A DNA stretch of 46,658 nt from Hymenoscyphus infarciens. Its lineage: Eukaryota > Ascomycota > Leotiomycetes > Helotiales > Helotiaceae. Below are positions 45,825 through 46,658 of this stretch, one piece after another. Numbering within the stretch: position 1 is the first letter of the stretch; each line of letters opens with the position of its first letter. Location: positions 1-46,658 of the forward strand of contig LLCB01000394.1 of assembly GCA_001414345.1 (NCBI GenBank). The letters run 5' to 3'. A program made the position numbers and the translations under genes. A model generated the notes under the pieces. The model saw only the letters and a list, made by a program, of their open reading frames with translations. It was not told the origin of the DNA and did not search any database.

Positions 45825-45922
45825 TGGATTGGATTGGATTGGGTTAGATTAGATTGGGTCAGGTTGGATTAGATTGGGTTAGATTGGGATTAGGTCGGGT
45901 CAGGTTAGATTAGGTCGGGTTA
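45825..45922. repeat. Degenerate GGATT/GGGTTAGATT repeat array
   Basis: Starts with GGATT pentamers and drifts into TTAGATTGGG and TTAGGTCGGGTCAGG variants, about 100 bp. G-rich on the plus strand and telomere-like in composition, but not the TTAGGG unit. A G10 run follows at 45966-45975, just before AT-rich DNA starts. Confidence 0.85.
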
Positions 45923-45975
45923 AGGTGAAGTAGACTTAGGCGGCGATATTATCGGTGGCATATCAGGGGGGGGGG

Positions 45976-46658
45976 TCTATGATATTTTTCATATTGTATT
46001 AAGTAAGCTAATTAATACTTGATTTCTAAGGATAATTGATAATATATCGATTATTAGTAGAGAATAGCTAATCTAAAGGAGAATAGTTCTTCTAGCCTAA
46101 GAGCGAATAGAAGACCTAGTCTTACTATTTTCTAAAAAGAAAGATAAACAGAGGACTCGAGAGAGCGAAAGAGGTTTATTAATAGAGGTTTATTAATAGG
46201 TATATATTACGAAGAGGTAAGAGGAAGAGGAGAGGCTCTATCTACGAAAGTAAGATAAGTATCTAGAGTACTCTCTCGGTGTGTCTAGTATACTCTAATA
46301 AGAGCTTTTATCTCTATAAGTAAGCTAGCTAGCTAGGATTGAAAAGTGGAGTTTAAGAAAGTAGAGTTTAAGAAAGTGGAATTTAAGAAAGCGGAGTTTA
46401 AGAAAGAGGGGTTTAAGAAAGAGGGGTTTAAGAAAGTGGAGTAGAGACTATAGGCGCTAGCTTTATCGTTTGAAGTGTTTTTAGAAGCTATAGAGGTTGA
46501 TAATTAGAAGTAGCTGGTAAAGAGCTGATTATAGGAATACTCAGCTTCATAGAGAACAGTATAACCATCAGAAGCAGAAGAAGATGAGCTCATGCGATGA
46601 GCAAAGTAGTAGGTATGACAATCATAATAAGCATCATAATAATAATATAAATAAGAAT
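45976..46658. other. Start of another AT-rich repeat block
   Basis: AT-rich sequence with GCTAGCTAGCTAGG and (AATAAT)n-like simple runs and no gene. It includes a 15 bp tandem repeat (separate entry) and continues to the window edge. Confidence 0.5.
46346..46441 (+). repeat. 15 bp tandem repeat GTGGAGTTTAAGAAA
   Basis: Six full copies plus the start of a seventh. Unit variants differ at few positions (GTAGAG, GTGGAA, GCGGAG, GAGGGG). Being a multiple of three, the array stays open in one plus-strand frame as V/A/E-E/G-F-K-K repeats bounded by stops, so it could be a relic of a repetitive coding segment. Confidence 0.9.

Overview
This window is a piece of a filamentous ascomycete nuclear genome. 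The evidence is short introns of about 50-190 bp with GTAAGT-like donors and CTAAC-type branch sites, several recognisably ascomycete protein families, and long AT-rich blocks with almost no open frames. A Leotiomycetes/Helotiales-type fungus is my best guess, from protein resemblance only. The layout alternates between moderate-GC islands carrying genes and very AT-rich blocks. The blocks look like transposon graveyards altered by repeat-induced point mutation (RIP, C:G to T:A).

Region by region: (1) 1-3505 is a pure AT-rich satellite of palindromic 44-47 bp units with a 341 bp higher-order repeat. (2) 3.6-14.3 kb is a gene island. It holds a decayed family-1 glycosyltransferase relic split by a 292 bp terminal-inverted-repeat (TIR) element with telomere-like repeats inside, a GH76-like glycosidase gene, a conserved-looking gene of unknown function, and a large broken gene. 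The broken gene has a PigL/STAND-type N-terminal domain, two ubiquitin-like domains and an RS-rich tail. (3) 14.9-26.1 kb is AT-rich. It contains several non-autonomous TIR elements, three of them with 9-10 bp target-site duplications (one imperfect), plus microsatellites and a retroelement-like dispersed repeat; a small island at 19.2-20.8 kb has no convincing gene. (4) 26.2-31.0 kb has two intact genes, a secreted/membrane DUF7728-like protein (minus strand) and a mitochondrial-type short-chain dehydrogenase (plus strand). (5) 31.1-39.5 kb is a second AT-rich graveyard with an interrupted copy of the repeat seen at 23.4 kb. (6) 39.5-46.0 kb is an island with a long non-coding-looking stretch rich in microsatellites, leading into an Mks1-like DUF3295/AreA-GATA-like regulatory gene. 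(7) From 46.0 kb AT-rich DNA starts again.

The intact genes look like ordinary, functionally unrelated chromosomal genes; I see no operon-like or biosynthetic cluster logic. The most unusual signals are the telomere-repeat-bearing inverted-repeat element and its clean 11 bp target duplication, the satellite with higher-order structure, a family of TIR elements at different depths of RIP decay, and a large gene whose four in-frame stops are all one transition from a sense codon. All domain names come from recognition by eye; no database search was possible.
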